A stretch of DNA of 12,152 bases from an uncultured Paenibacillaceae bacterium (GCA_937874515.1 CALNBV010000028.1:1-12152), one strand, 5' to 3'. Counted from the first letter of the stretch, positions 1 through 5,993 are shown. The notes: a model not told the origin generated them from the letters alone. Numbers and translations: made by a program.

Positions 1-26
1 CAGGCGGCGGCCTTAGTTGCCCTTAT

Positions 27-60
27 GTCGATAAGACAAAATTTGTAAATTCTTATCGAC
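27..60. repeat. 10-bp inverted repeat near window edge
   Basis: The arms GTCGATAAGA (27-36) and TCTTATCGAC (51-60) are perfect reverse complements with a 14-nt spacer. An alternative shorter hairpin, CTTAT (22-26) with ATAAG (31-35), uses part of the same left arm, so the two folds exclude each other. No T-run follows on either strand, so this is not a classic intrinsic terminator. It lies beyond the SASP terminator and may belong to a gene outside the window, as an operator or RNA structure. Confidence 0.5.
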
Positions 61-64
61 CCAA

Positions 65-94
65 AAAGAAGGCAGCGATTTATATCGCTGCCTT
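65..94 (-). terminator. Intrinsic terminator of the SASP gene
   Basis: A perfect 10-bp stem, AAGGCAGCGA (69-78) with TCGCTGCCTT (85-94), closes a 6-nt loop. Read on the minus strand it is followed by CTTTTT. It lies about 20 nt past the SASP stop codon, as expected for a Rho-independent terminator. Confidence 0.9.
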
Positions 95-115
95 CCTATC
101 CAAAATATTTACTTA

Positions 116-325
116 CTAGTACTGGCCACCGCCAAGTTGACGTTCAGCCATTTGTACCAAGCGCTTTGTAATCTCTCCTCCTACAGAACCATTCTGGCGA
201 GAGGTAGTATCTGCACCGAGAGAAACTCCGAACTCTTGAGCAATTTCAAACTTCATTTGGTCAAGAGCTTGGTTAGCTTGAGGTACCACAAGGTTGTTTG
301 AGTTACCACTATTGTTATTCGGCAT
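116..325 (-). CDS. Alpha/beta-type small acid-soluble spore protein
   Basis: This 69-residue protein is an alpha/beta-type SASP. Such proteins coat and protect DNA in the dormant spore core and are degraded at germination by the protease GPR to supply amino acids. The conserved core is visible: the GPR recognition segment KFEIAQEFGV (25-34, cleavage expected between E27 and I28), then LGADTTSRQNGSVGGEITKR and a C-terminal LVQMAE segment. Length is typical of the family, with an Asn/Ser-rich N-terminus and a Gly-rich tail. The ATG at 323-325 has a near-perfect GGAGGTG (334-340) 8 nt upstream. It has its own terminator and a candidate forespore promoter, so it is probably a single-gene unit expressed late in sporulation under sigma-G. 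Spore formers carry several paralogues, so no specific gene name is given. The upstream region contains an unusual inverted repeat, annotated separately. Confidence 0.97.
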   Translation of the reverse strand: MPNNNSGNSNNLVVPQANQALDQMKFEIAQEFGVSLGADTTSRQNGSVGGEITKRLVQMAERQLGGGQY

Positions 326-337
326 TGTATATTCACC

Positions 338-374
338 TCCTTACGTGGTGTACTTTTATAATGTCACGTAAGGA
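338..374 (-). repeat. Inverted repeat overlapping SASP ribosome binding site
   Basis: The arms TCCTTACGTG (338-347) and CACGTAAGGA (365-374) form a perfect 10-bp inverted repeat with a 17-nt spacer. On the minus strand the downstream arm includes the AAGGA half of the SASP Shine-Dalgarno sequence, while the spacer contains the presumed -10 element and start site. An RNA starting upstream of 374 could fold and mask the ribosome binding site; an RNA starting near 350 could not. Confidence 0.75.
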
Positions 375-387
375 CAGAATCAATACA
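357..387 (-). promoter_or_regulatory. Candidate sigma-G promoter for the SASP gene
   Basis: On the minus strand TGTATT (382-387) and CATTATA (357-363) are 18 bp apart. They match the known forespore sigma-G pattern (TGAATA and CATACTA) at 4/6 and 5/7 positions. The predicted start near 350 gives a leader of about 25 nt. The sigma factor assignment rests on gene identity plus this partial match. Confidence 0.5.
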
Positions 388-417
388 AGAAACTTCTATG
401 TAAATAGTGGAAAAAGT

Positions 418-1083
418 TTAACCATATTTCAAAACCTTTTTCCGATACCATCCTCCAATAATTATAAGGACCATTGTAACAAAAAAAGGGAACAGCCAAT
501 TCATATAATAATAATCATCTGAAATCATCTGTTGGATTACTTTTTCATTAATAATCATTGCTCCTCCTGTATGGGCTAGAATTGCTGCTCCACAATAAAT
601 TAAAAAAGGAAGGCGATCCATTAATGAAGCTATAAAATTGCTGCCAAACATAAGTAAAGGAATACTAAATGCTAATCCAAAAATCACAAGCAAGAAATCC
701 CCATGGGCAGCTCCACCCACAGCCAAAACATTATCTAAACTCATAATAAAATCTGCAATAATAATTGTCTTTATAGCGGTAAGAAGATTTTGGCCTGCTT
801 TAATATCGGAGGCTTCTTCCCCTTCGGAAATTAATAATTTAAAGGCAATCCAGGTCAATAAAAGCCCCCCAATTGCTTTTAAATGAGGAATTAATAATAA
901 CCATGTTGCAAGTGCAGTGAGGATAATACGTAAAACAACGGCCCCAATTGTACCCCAAAACACTGCCCGTTTCCGTTGGATCCCGGACAATCTGCGGCTA
1001 GCCATTCCAATAACAATAGCATTATCTCCACTTAACACAATATCTATAATAATGATATTAATAAAACTAATCCAAAAGGACAT
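418..1083 (-). CDS. TerC/YjbE-family integral membrane protein
   Basis: This 221-residue polytopic protein belongs to the TerC family (YjbE/YkoY/YceF-like in Bacillus). Characterised members are linked to manganese handling and metalation of secreted enzymes; the role of this one is inferred. Two family signature segments lie in membrane helices: DIVLSGDNAIVIG (D14, D20) and ADFIMSLDNVLAVGG (D111, D117), the paired acidic motifs expected for metal transport. Hydrophobic stretches at about 4-27, 43-65, 70-86, 104-122, 130-152, 158-177 and 195-212 suggest about seven helices. I chose the ATG at 1081-1083, preceded 11 nt away by AGGAGG (1095-1100), over an ATG 17 codons upstream that lacks such a site and adds a charged extension. 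No manganese (yybP-ykoY) riboswitch fits in the short leader. No terminator is visible after the stop, so read-through into the SASP gene is possible. Confidence 0.92.
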   Translation of the reverse strand: MSFWISFINIIIIDIVLSGDNAIVIGMASRRLSGIQRKRAVFWGTIGAVVLRIILTALATWLLLIPHLKAIGGLLLTWIAFKLLISEGEEASDIKAGQNLLTAIKTIIIADFIMSLDNVLAVGGAAHGDFLLVIFGLAFSIPLLMFGSNFIASLMDRLPFLIYCGAAILAHTGGAMIINEKVIQQMISDDYYYMNWLFPFFVTMVLIIIGGWYRKKVLKYG

Positions 1084-1143
1084 ATCTATTGCTGCCTCCT
1101 TTTCCTTAACAGAATATATTCGGAAAAAGGACACGCTATGATT

Positions 1144-1174
1144 AAAAAAGCGTTCGAGTTGAACTCGAACGCTT
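1144..1174 (-). terminator. Intrinsic terminator of purU
   Basis: The arms AAGCGTTCGAGTT (1148-1160) and AACTCGAACGCTT (1162-1174) are perfect reverse complements around one central base, giving a stem of about 11 bp with a small loop. On the minus strand it is followed by a TTTTTT run (1144-1149), 14 nt after the purU stop. It separates purU from the TerC gene. Confidence 0.93.
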
Positions 1175-1188
1175 CCTTTTACATCTAA

Positions 1189-2082
1189 TTATACAAATAC
1201 TACAGTTTTATTTTTATGAACGAGAATTCGATCTTCCAGGTGCCATTTAACCCCTCTTGCAAGAACGATCCGTTCAATATGTCGGCCTTCTCTTTTTAAC
1301 TCATCTACTGTATCCCGATGGCTTACTCTGGTAACATCCTGTTCAATTATCGGTCCAGCATCCAATTCATCGGTAACATAATGGGCTGTGGCCCCAATAA
1401 TTTTAACCCCACGTTCATAAGCACGATCGTAGGGCTTTCCACCAACAAATGCAGGCAGGAAAGAATGGTGAATATTAATGACTCTGTTGGGATAATGTTC
1501 TACAAAATAAGGGGATAATATTTGCATATAACGAGCGAGAACAATAAAATCTACATTCCCTTCCATTAAACGCCGTTGTTCTGCTTCTGCTTGTTCTTTC
1601 GTATCTTTGGTGACAGGAATGTAGTGGTAAGGAATACCCATTTGTTCCACTGTTGCTCTTAAATCTTCATGGTTACTTATTACCATTGAAATATCTGTAT
1701 TTAAATCCCCAGCTTTCCATTGCCATAAAATTTCATTTAAGCAATGGTCTTCTTTCGAAACAAAAATGACCATTTTTTTTGGTTTGCTAGCGGAAGTTAT
1801 TCGCCAATTCATTAAAAACTTTTCTCCAACAAGGGAAAATGCGTCGCGTAATTGGTCCAATTTATTATCCAGGTCTTGTAAATAGAACTCAATTCGCATA
1901 AAAAACATGCCACCTTCAGGATCCTGTGAAAATTGATCAGATTGGAGGATATTCGCCCCTTTTTCATATAAAAAGCGGGAAATGGCCGCAACAATACCTG
2001 GTTGGTCCGGGCAAGCAATCAGCATGCGCGCAACATTTTTATATTTTTTTTGGAATCGGTTCATGATCTCCTTCGATGTCAT
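1189..2082 (-). CDS. purU: Formyltetrahydrofolate deformylase PurU
   Basis: PurU hydrolyses 10-formyltetrahydrofolate to formate and tetrahydrofolate, balancing the one-carbon pool; it is a cytoplasmic enzyme. The 297 residues show the standard two-domain order: an N-terminal ACT regulatory domain (about 18-95, with ACPDQPGIVAAISRFL at 23-38) and a C-terminal formyltransferase-fold domain (about 103-290). The catalytic segment NIHHSFLPAF (203-212) and DELDAGPII (238-246) provide the Asn-His-Asp set (N203, H205, D241) shared with PurN-type enzymes. Length is normal. The ATG at 2080-2082 has GGAGG (2089-2093) 6 nt upstream. A second in-frame ATG at 2062-2064 also has an AAGGAG close by, so the mature start could be 6 codons later. 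The gene follows folE by 68 bp but has its own extended -10 element. Nothing appears broken. Confidence 0.96.
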   Translation of the reverse strand: MTSKEIMNRFQKKYKNVARMLIACPDQPGIVAAISRFLYEKGANILQSDQFSQDPEGGMFFMRIEFYLQDLDNKLDQLRDAFSLVGEKFLMNWRITSASKPKKMVIFVSKEDHCLNEILWQWKAGDLNTDISMVISNHEDLRATVEQMGIPYHYIPVTKDTKEQAEAEQRRLMEGNVDFIVLARYMQILSPYFVEHYPNRVINIHHSFLPAFVGGKPYDRAYERGVKIIGATAHYVTDELDAGPIIEQDVTRVSHRDTVDELKREGRHIERIVLARGVKWHLEDRILVHKNKTVVFV

Positions 2083-2093
2083 TCTCTTCCTCC

Positions 2094-2128
2094 ATGCTAT
2101 AGAGTGATTTTATCTGTTATTATAGCAT
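2094..2128 (-). promoter_or_regulatory. purU promoter with overlapping inverted repeat
   Basis: On the minus strand a perfect extended -10 element, TGCTATAAT (2119-2127), lies 37 bp upstream of purU; no good -35 hexamer is visible at 16-18 bp. An 8-bp perfect inverted repeat, ATGCTATA (2094-2101) and TATAGCAT (2121-2128), overlaps this -10 on one side and abuts the purU ribosome binding site on the other. It could be an operator or a leader structure; no regulator can be named. Confidence 0.55.
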
Positions 2129-2150
2129 CCTCATGGACAAAAAGGACGGA

Positions 2151-2741
2151 CTATCTTTCAAGCAAACGGAAAAAACGTTGTTCCTGAACACCACCATCAG
2201 AGGCAAAAACCCCTCGACGTGCAATGGTTCTCGTTTTACTCCCAGGTTTTTTTATACCACGCATAGTCATGCACATATGTTCCGCTTCAATAATAGCAAT
2301 AGCGCCAACAGGGTGGATCACTTCTTCCAATGTTTCAACAATTTGATTTGTAATCCGTTCTTGTACCTGTGGACGTCTAGATAAAATTTCCACTAAACGA
2401 GCAAATTTGCTTAAACCAACAATGCGGTCCTCAGGGATATACCCAATATGGACCTTTCCAAAAAAAGGAACAAAATGGTGTTCGCAAACGCTATAAAAAG
2501 GAATATCTTGCACAATGACAATGTCATTCGTTCCTTCAGAAGGAAATGTTTTTCCAAGAACTTCAGCAGGGTCTTCTTTTAATCCACTGAATATTTCCCT
2601 ATACATCTTTGCAATTCGTTTGGGAGTTTCAATCAATCCTTCCCGTTCGGGATCTTCACCAATTAATTTAATTACTTCATTGAAATGTTTTTCTAAAGGG
2701 TCCATTGGCTTTACACTGGACTTAACTGCTTTTTGGCGCAT
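2151..2741 (-). CDS. folE: GTP cyclohydrolase I FolE
   Basis: FolE converts GTP to 7,8-dihydroneopterin triphosphate and formate, the first committed step towards tetrahydrofolate (and in some pathways queuosine-type deazapurines). It is a zinc enzyme acting as a cytoplasmic toroidal decamer. The 196-residue sequence carries the type IA signatures: CEHHFVPFFGKVHIGY (86-101) and EAEHMCMTMRGIKKPGS (152-168). The expected zinc ligands C86, H89 and C157 and catalytic H88 and H155 are all present, so this is the zinc-dependent FolE rather than FolE2. Length is close to the Bacillus enzyme. The ATG at 2739-2741 has AGGAG (2751-2755) 9 nt upstream. It has its own sigma-A-type promoter and no obvious terminator before purU, so partial co-transcription with purU is possible. 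Confidence 0.97.
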   Translation of the reverse strand: MRQKAVKSSVKPMDPLEKHFNEVIKLIGEDPEREGLIETPKRIAKMYREIFSGLKEDPAEVLGKTFPSEGTNDIVIVQDIPFYSVCEHHFVPFFGKVHIGYIPEDRIVGLSKFARLVEILSRRPQVQERITNQIVETLEEVIHPVGAIAIIEAEHMCMTMRGIKKPGSKTRTIARRGVFASDGGVQEQRFFRLLER

Positions 2742-2812
2742 GGCCGCTCACTCCTAACTCAATATGTAATGAACAGATGAATAAGCAGTGCCAGTTCTGT
2801 TCAGATACTGTA

Positions 2813-2840
2813 AGTATAGTGATTTATTAAATATTTTCAA
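2813..2840 (-). promoter_or_regulatory. Sigma-A-type promoter of folE
   Basis: On the minus strand TTGAAA (2835-2840) and TATACT (2813-2818) are separated by 16 bp; each hexamer matches consensus at 5 of 6 positions. The predicted start near 2806 gives a leader of about 65 nt before folE. I see no recognisable riboswitch in that leader. Confidence 0.7.
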
Positions 2841-2859
2841 GATGAGAATGTTCTTTACT

Positions 2860-2886
2860 AAAAAAGAGGTACTATCAGTACCCCTC
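2860..2886 (-). terminator. Intrinsic terminator of the HAD phosphatase gene
   Basis: On the minus strand GAGGGGTACT pairs with AGTACCTCTT around a GAT loop, about 10 bp with G-U wobbles next to a perfect 6-bp core (GGTACT/AGTACC). It runs into a T-tract (2860-2865) and lies immediately after the stop codon of the HAD gene. Confidence 0.82.
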
Positions 2887-2894
2887 ATACATTT

Positions 2895-3704
2895 CTATGC
2901 ATATTTACGTTGATCTAAGATTAATTGCTTTAAAGCCTGGGCTACCCCATTTTCATTATTTGAAGGCACTACCAGCTTGGCCTGTTTTTGCACGTCATCC
3001 GGTGCATTAGCAACAGCAACCCCCATGCCAGCAACTCGGATCATATCCAGGTCATTATAATAATTGCCAATGGCAATTGTTTTTTCCATGGGGACCCCTA
3101 ACTGATGAGCAAGATTTTTAAGTGCTATTCCTTTAGATGCATACCTGTGAAGGATATCAATAAATGTAGGACCGCTTCTGATGGTTTGTAAAGAAAGATT
3201 CATTTTTTGCAATTCATCCTGAGCACTGGTAAGAATGTCCTCGGAACTGAACAATGTAAATTTCACTAATTTATCTTTCACATTTTTTACATCGTCCACG
3301 ATAATCGGTACCATATTGTACTTACTATATAAAGAATAAAGTTCATCGGAATCAATTTTTTCTGTATACATATCAAAGGCAGTGCAAAAATCAGTATGAA
3401 TCCCTGCTTTTTTACAGTAATCAACCACACTATAAAGAGATTCTACAAAAAATCCTTGCTCATTGATTACATCTCTCGTTTCAGAATGAGTTGTGACAGC
3501 ACCGTTATGGGTAATTAAAAAACCATCCATCTCCAATTGTTCCATAATGGAAAACACACTTTTTGGAGCCCTTCCGGAACAAAGGACAATTTCAATCCCC
3601 GCATTTTTTGCTTCATGGACTGCCTCTTTTGTTTTATTAGATAAAAGATAATTATCATCTAACAACGTTCCGTCAATATCAATCGCTGCTAGTCTAAAGT
3701 TCAT
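2895..3704 (-). CDS. Cof-type HAD-IIB family phosphatase
   Basis: This 269-residue protein is a haloacid dehalogenase superfamily phosphatase of the Cof/YwpJ type (HAD-IIB cap). Relatives dephosphorylate sugar phosphates, FMN or similar small molecules; the substrate cannot be read from sequence. HAD motifs are in order: motif I DIDGTLLDD (nucleophile D9, acid D11), motif II CSGRAP (S43), motif III K191, and motif IV GNYYNDLDM (213-221). In motif IV the usual first Asp of GDxxND is Asn (N214), while D218 is kept, a variation tolerated in some Cof proteins. The cap lies between about 85 and 185. I chose the ATG at 3702-3704, with GGAAGGTG just upstream, over an ATG 11 codons earlier that lacks a binding site and would run through this SD. 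It is a single-gene unit, divergent from the SDR gene. Confidence 0.93.
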   Translation of the reverse strand: MNFRLAAIDIDGTLLDDNYLLSNKTKEAVHEAKNAGIEIVLCSGRAPKSVFSIMEQLEMDGFLITHNGAVTTHSETRDVINEQGFFVESLYSVVDYCKKAGIHTDFCTAFDMYTEKIDSDELYSLYSKYNMVPIIVDDVKNVKDKLVKFTLFSSEDILTSAQDELQKMNLSLQTIRSGPTFIDILHRYASKGIALKNLAHQLGVPMEKTIAIGNYYNDLDMIRVAGMGVAVANAPDDVQKQAKLVVPSNNENGVAQALKQLILDQRKYA

Positions 3705-3751
3705 ATTTTCACCTTCCCCGTATTTATCATAACACAAAGCTAACTACTATT

Positions 3752-3780
3752 TTGAAGTTAACATATATTTCTGTTATCAT
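3752..3780 (+). promoter_or_regulatory. Candidate sigma-A promoter of the SDR gene
   Basis: TTGAAG (3752-3757) and TATCAT (3775-3780) are 17 bp apart, with TG at 3772-3773 giving an extended -10. The predicted start near 3787 leaves a leader of about 30 nt containing GGGAGG (3800-3805) ahead of the ATG. Confidence 0.6.
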
Positions 3781-3816
3781 TTTAAATCATGATGTATACG
3801 GGAGGAAGTAACACAA

Positions 3817-4755
3817 ATGAAAGTGGCTTTACTCACAGGAAGTGCAACAGGTTTAGGTGCGGTCATCGCTCATCATTTAGCTTTACAAGGCTATACAATC
3901 GCCATTAATTATCGCCAATCCAAAGAACAAGCTTTAGAAACACTACAAAATTTAAAAAATTTAGGCGCATCAGATGGGATTGCCATTAAAGCAGACCTTT
4001 CAGATCCCGTGGAAACCGAAGCTCTTGTAAAAACTGTACTTTCAACTTTTGGATATGTAGATGTTCTTATCCATACCGCTGGCCCTTTTTTACGAGAACG
4101 GAAACCTTTAACAGAAAACAGTTACGCTGAATGGTTTGAAATGATTAACGGTAACCTTTCCAGTGCCTTTTTTTTATGTAAAAACCTCATTCCTTCAATG
4201 CGAAACCGTGGATATGGCCGAATTATAACCTTTGGTTATGACAGGGCTGAACAAGCAACAGAGCAATTTTATCGGGGACCTTATGCTAGTGCAAAAACTG
4301 GATTAGTTAGTTTAACACGAACCCTCGCTATTGAGGAAAGACCCCATGGCATCACAGCTAATATGATTTGTCCTGGGGATATTCGCAAAAAAGAAAAAGA
4401 TGCAGCGATTTATGACCTTGTCCACGATAAACAAGTAAATCCATCGAATCCCTGTAGAGCAATCATTGATACCCTTGATTTATTTCTTTCTCCTGCTTCT
4501 TACGAATTAAATGGTTCCATAATTAATGTAACTGGGGGGAAAAATATTTTTCATGAAATTGACCTCCAAAATTTCTCTAAAGAGCCTTCTTTAAAAAAAG
4601 GACAATGGGTTCTCGTCAATCCCTGGGATAATGAAAAATGCGAAATTATAGACATCTCCATTGATTATTACGGCAGAAACCTCTATACAATCAAAGATAC
4701 AAAGGGAGAAAAATGTGGAAAGTTCACTAACTATCAAATCCAGGAAGTGAACTAA
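3817..4755 (+). CDS. Atypical SDR with C-terminal extension
   Basis: This 312-residue protein has a Rossmann-fold short-chain dehydrogenase/reductase domain (about 1-245) plus an extra C-terminal part (about 250-312). Cofactor motifs are present: TGSATGLG (7-14), D60-L61, and HTAG (86-89) in place of the usual NNAG. N113 and YASAK (Y156, K160) of the active site are kept, but the serine normally 13 residues before the Tyr is missing: the segment GRIITFGYD has no Ser, and none occurs between 138 and 155. The tail, with KKGQWVLVNPWDNEKCEIID (260-279) followed by YTIKDTKGEKCGKFTNYQI, looks like a small beta-barrel, SH3/KOW-like (inference). It may be a reductase with altered catalysis or a non-catalytic binding protein. 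It is a single plus-strand gene next to the PHA cluster, with GGGAGG 11 nt before the ATG. I do not recognise a characterised homologue. Confidence 0.88.
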   Translation: MKVALLTGSATGLGAVIAHHLALQGYTIAINYRQSKEQALETLQNLKNLGASDGIAIKADLSDPVETEALVKTVLSTFGYVDVLIHTAGPFLRERKPLTENSYAEWFEMINGNLSSAFFLCKNLIPSMRNRGYGRIITFGYDRAEQATEQFYRGPYASAKTGLVSLTRTLAIEERPHGITANMICPGDIRKKEKDAAIYDLVHDKQVNPSNPCRAIIDTLDLFLSPASYELNGSIINVTGGKNIFHEIDLQNFSKEPSLKKGQWVLVNPWDNEKCEIIDISIDYYGRNLYTIKDTKGEKCGKFTNYQIQEVN

Positions 4756-4820
4756 GGAAAAGAAAATTTTATAATAAAAGAAGGATTTTTGTATATAGAA
4801 CAGAAATAAATTTATTAAAC

Positions 4821-4852
4821 AAAAAAAAGAGCAGCCACTGGCATGGCTACTC
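4821..4852 (-). terminator. Terminator of phaJ-like gene, overlapping its stop codon
   Basis: On the minus strand GAGTAGCCA (4844-4852) pairs with TGGCTGCTC (4829-4837) around a 6-nt loop, a 9-bp stem with one G-U pair, followed by eight T (4821-4828). The stem begins with the last sense codon and contains the TAG stop (4847-4849), so terminator and end of gene are fused. Confidence 0.88.
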
Positions 4853-5290
4853 CATTTTCATTACTAGCGCTTCTCCTTCAACCACTTCTTTTCCATCCTG
4901 GTTAAGGAGATTTGTTTTTAATTTGAGGATTTTTTTGTCATCATTTTTTTCGATTACTTCCGCACATGCCGTAATAACATCCCCAATCTTCACAGGTCTT
5001 TTAAATTTCAAGTTCTGCGAAAGATAAATGGTATTTTTACCGGGCAATTGTGTACCAAGAACCGTAGAAATAAGACTTGCCGTTAACATACCATGAGCAA
5101 TACGTTCCTTAAAAAAGGTTTTACGAGCGTATTCATCATCGATATGAACAGGATTTACATCCCCAGTGAGTCGTGCGAAGTCTAGGATATCATCACTTGT
5201 GATTTCCTTACTTACCTCCGCTCTGTCACCAATTTGTATCTCGTCATATAATTTCTCCACTACTTTTTTCGATCTATTAATTAAGTCCAT
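4847..5290 (-). CDS. phaJ: MaoC-family (R)-specific enoyl-CoA hydratase, PhaJ-like
   Basis: This 147-residue hot-dog-fold protein belongs to the MaoC/R-hydratase family. PhaJ enzymes hydrate trans-2-enoyl-CoA from beta-oxidation to (R)-3-hydroxyacyl-CoA, the substrate of PHA synthase. The hydratase-2 motif is intact: FARLTGDVNPVHIDDEYA (38-55) with catalytic D44 and H49 spaced as in Aeromonas PhaJ, followed by RIAHGMLTASLIS (63-75). Length fits a single-domain PhaJ. The ATG at 5288-5290 is preceded by AGGTGAGGG (5295-5303). It lies 83 bp downstream of phaP on the same strand with no convincing terminator between, so it may be carried on a phaQ-phaP-phaJ transcript. The neighbourhood is the main argument for PhaJ over the related fatty-acid dehydratases or other MaoC proteins; the biochemical role is inferred. 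Confidence 0.85.
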   Translation of the reverse strand: MDLINRSKKVVEKLYDEIQIGDRAEVSKEITSDDILDFARLTGDVNPVHIDDEYARKTFFKERIAHGMLTASLISTVLGTQLPGKNTIYLSQNLKFKRPVKIGDVITACAEVIEKNDDKKILKLKTNLLNQDGKEVVEGEALVMKME

Positions 5291-5373
5291 GCATCCCTCA
5301 CCTATTTTCTATAAAAATTCCCGGCCATGGATAGCATGTCTGTGTGGAAGGAATCTTCCCTTTTAAGGGCTTA

Positions 5374-5979
5374 TTATTTGAAGAAACTAAATGTATAGTT
5401 TTTGTTTGCCTCAAAAGTTTCCACAAGACCTTTTTGAGTAGATTTAACTTGATCAACAAGGTTGTCGATTAAGCCAGATACTTCTTCGCGGGTTTTTTGT
5501 TGTTGCTCAATTATGTTTTTAATTGTAGCTTCAATTTGATCTTGTGATTTATTGAAAACGTTGATAGAAGCTTTACCAGGAGTAAAGGATAATTGCTCTA
5601 AACGGGAAGAAACTTCTTCTACTTGTTTGTTCCACTGCTCAAAAGTTTTAAGAGCCTGTTCCCCACCAAAGCTTTTTACATTGTTGTTAAGACCTAATTT
5701 AACGTCTTCAACAAATTTTTTAATTTCGCCTTCTAATTTTTCAAGGTTTTCAAGGTTTTTGCCTACGATTTCTTTTTGATTTTCGATTGCTTGAATAGTC
5801 AAGCTTTCGATTTCATATTGGTAAGCGTTAATTGTTCTTAAACCATTTAACCAACCATCCCAAATCGTATCAACAATGTTAAGTGTGTTGCTTTGTACTA
5901 GTTGAGATGCAGATTCTGCGGGGCGTTCAGCAACAGCTACTGCTGCAACTTCTTTCTCGGCTTTTTTAATAGTTGCCAT
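5374..5979 (-). CDS. phaP: PHA granule-associated phasin PhaP
   Basis: This 201-residue protein matches the Bacillus phasin PhaP, an amphiphilic protein that coats PHA granules, limits coalescence and promotes accumulation. It has no signal peptide or membrane helix. An Ala/Lys/Glu-rich N-terminus (about 1-25) is followed by an NIVDTIWDGWLNGLRTINAY segment, then long Lys/Glu/Gln-rich helices with heptad character (about 60-110 and 135-190), ending in FSFFK. I place the start at the ATG 5977-5979, with AGGAGGT (5987-5993) 7 nt upstream. A TTG two codons earlier would leave almost no spacing from the SD and is unlikely. The gene follows phaQ after 76 bp holding two small hairpins. By analogy with B. 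megaterium, expression is probably controlled by PhaQ, with release from repression when polymer is present. Confidence 0.93.
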   Translation of the reverse strand: MATIKKAEKEVAAVAVAERPAESASQLVQSNTLNIVDTIWDGWLNGLRTINAYQYEIESLTIQAIENQKEIVGKNLENLEKLEGEIKKFVEDVKLGLNNNVKSFGGEQALKTFEQWNKQVEEVSSRLEQLSFTPGKASINVFNKSQDQIEATIKNIIEQQQKTREEVSGLIDNLVDQVKSTQKGLVETFEANKNYTFSFFK

Positions 5980-5993
5980 TTTCAAAACCTCCT

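Noticed and set aside
298..522. 74-codon plus-strand frame crossing the SASP start region and the end of the TerC gene
   Set aside because: It overlaps two real minus-strand genes and the SASP promoter, with no family resemblance.
638..1141. Plus-strand open frames (638-886 and 917-1141) opposite the TerC gene
   Set aside because: They are antisense shadows of a clearly conserved membrane protein; hydrophobic coding sequence often leaves open frames on the opposite strand.
1084..1147. Possible manganese (yybP-ykoY) riboswitch upstream of the TerC gene
   Set aside because: The leader between the purU terminator and the ATG is too short and lacks the conserved elements. Only a weak CCTTTTTCC/GGAAAAGG pairing and a GAATATATTC palindrome are visible.
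2742..2812. Possible folate (THF) riboswitch in the folE leader
   Set aside because: The leader is about 65 nt and I see only imperfect short complementarity, not the conserved riboswitch core.
3702..3737. Upstream ATG adding 11 residues to the HAD phosphatase
   Set aside because: The added residues encode the Shine-Dalgarno of the downstream ATG, and the HAD motif I normally begins within a few residues of the N-terminus.
4756..4820. Terminator for the plus-strand SDR gene
   Set aside because: The region is AT-rich with a 12-bp AATAAATTTATT palindrome but no GC stem followed by T on the plus strand; the nearby strong hairpin is oriented for the opposite gene.
5304..5373. Terminator between phaP and the phaJ-like gene
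   Set aside because: Only 4-5 bp hairpins (CCCTT/AAGGG and GGAAG/CTTCC) without a T-run are present, too weak to call.
5977..5985. TTG start two codons upstream of the phaP ATG
   Set aside because: It would leave about one base between AGGAGGT and the start; the ATG has ideal 7-nt spacing.
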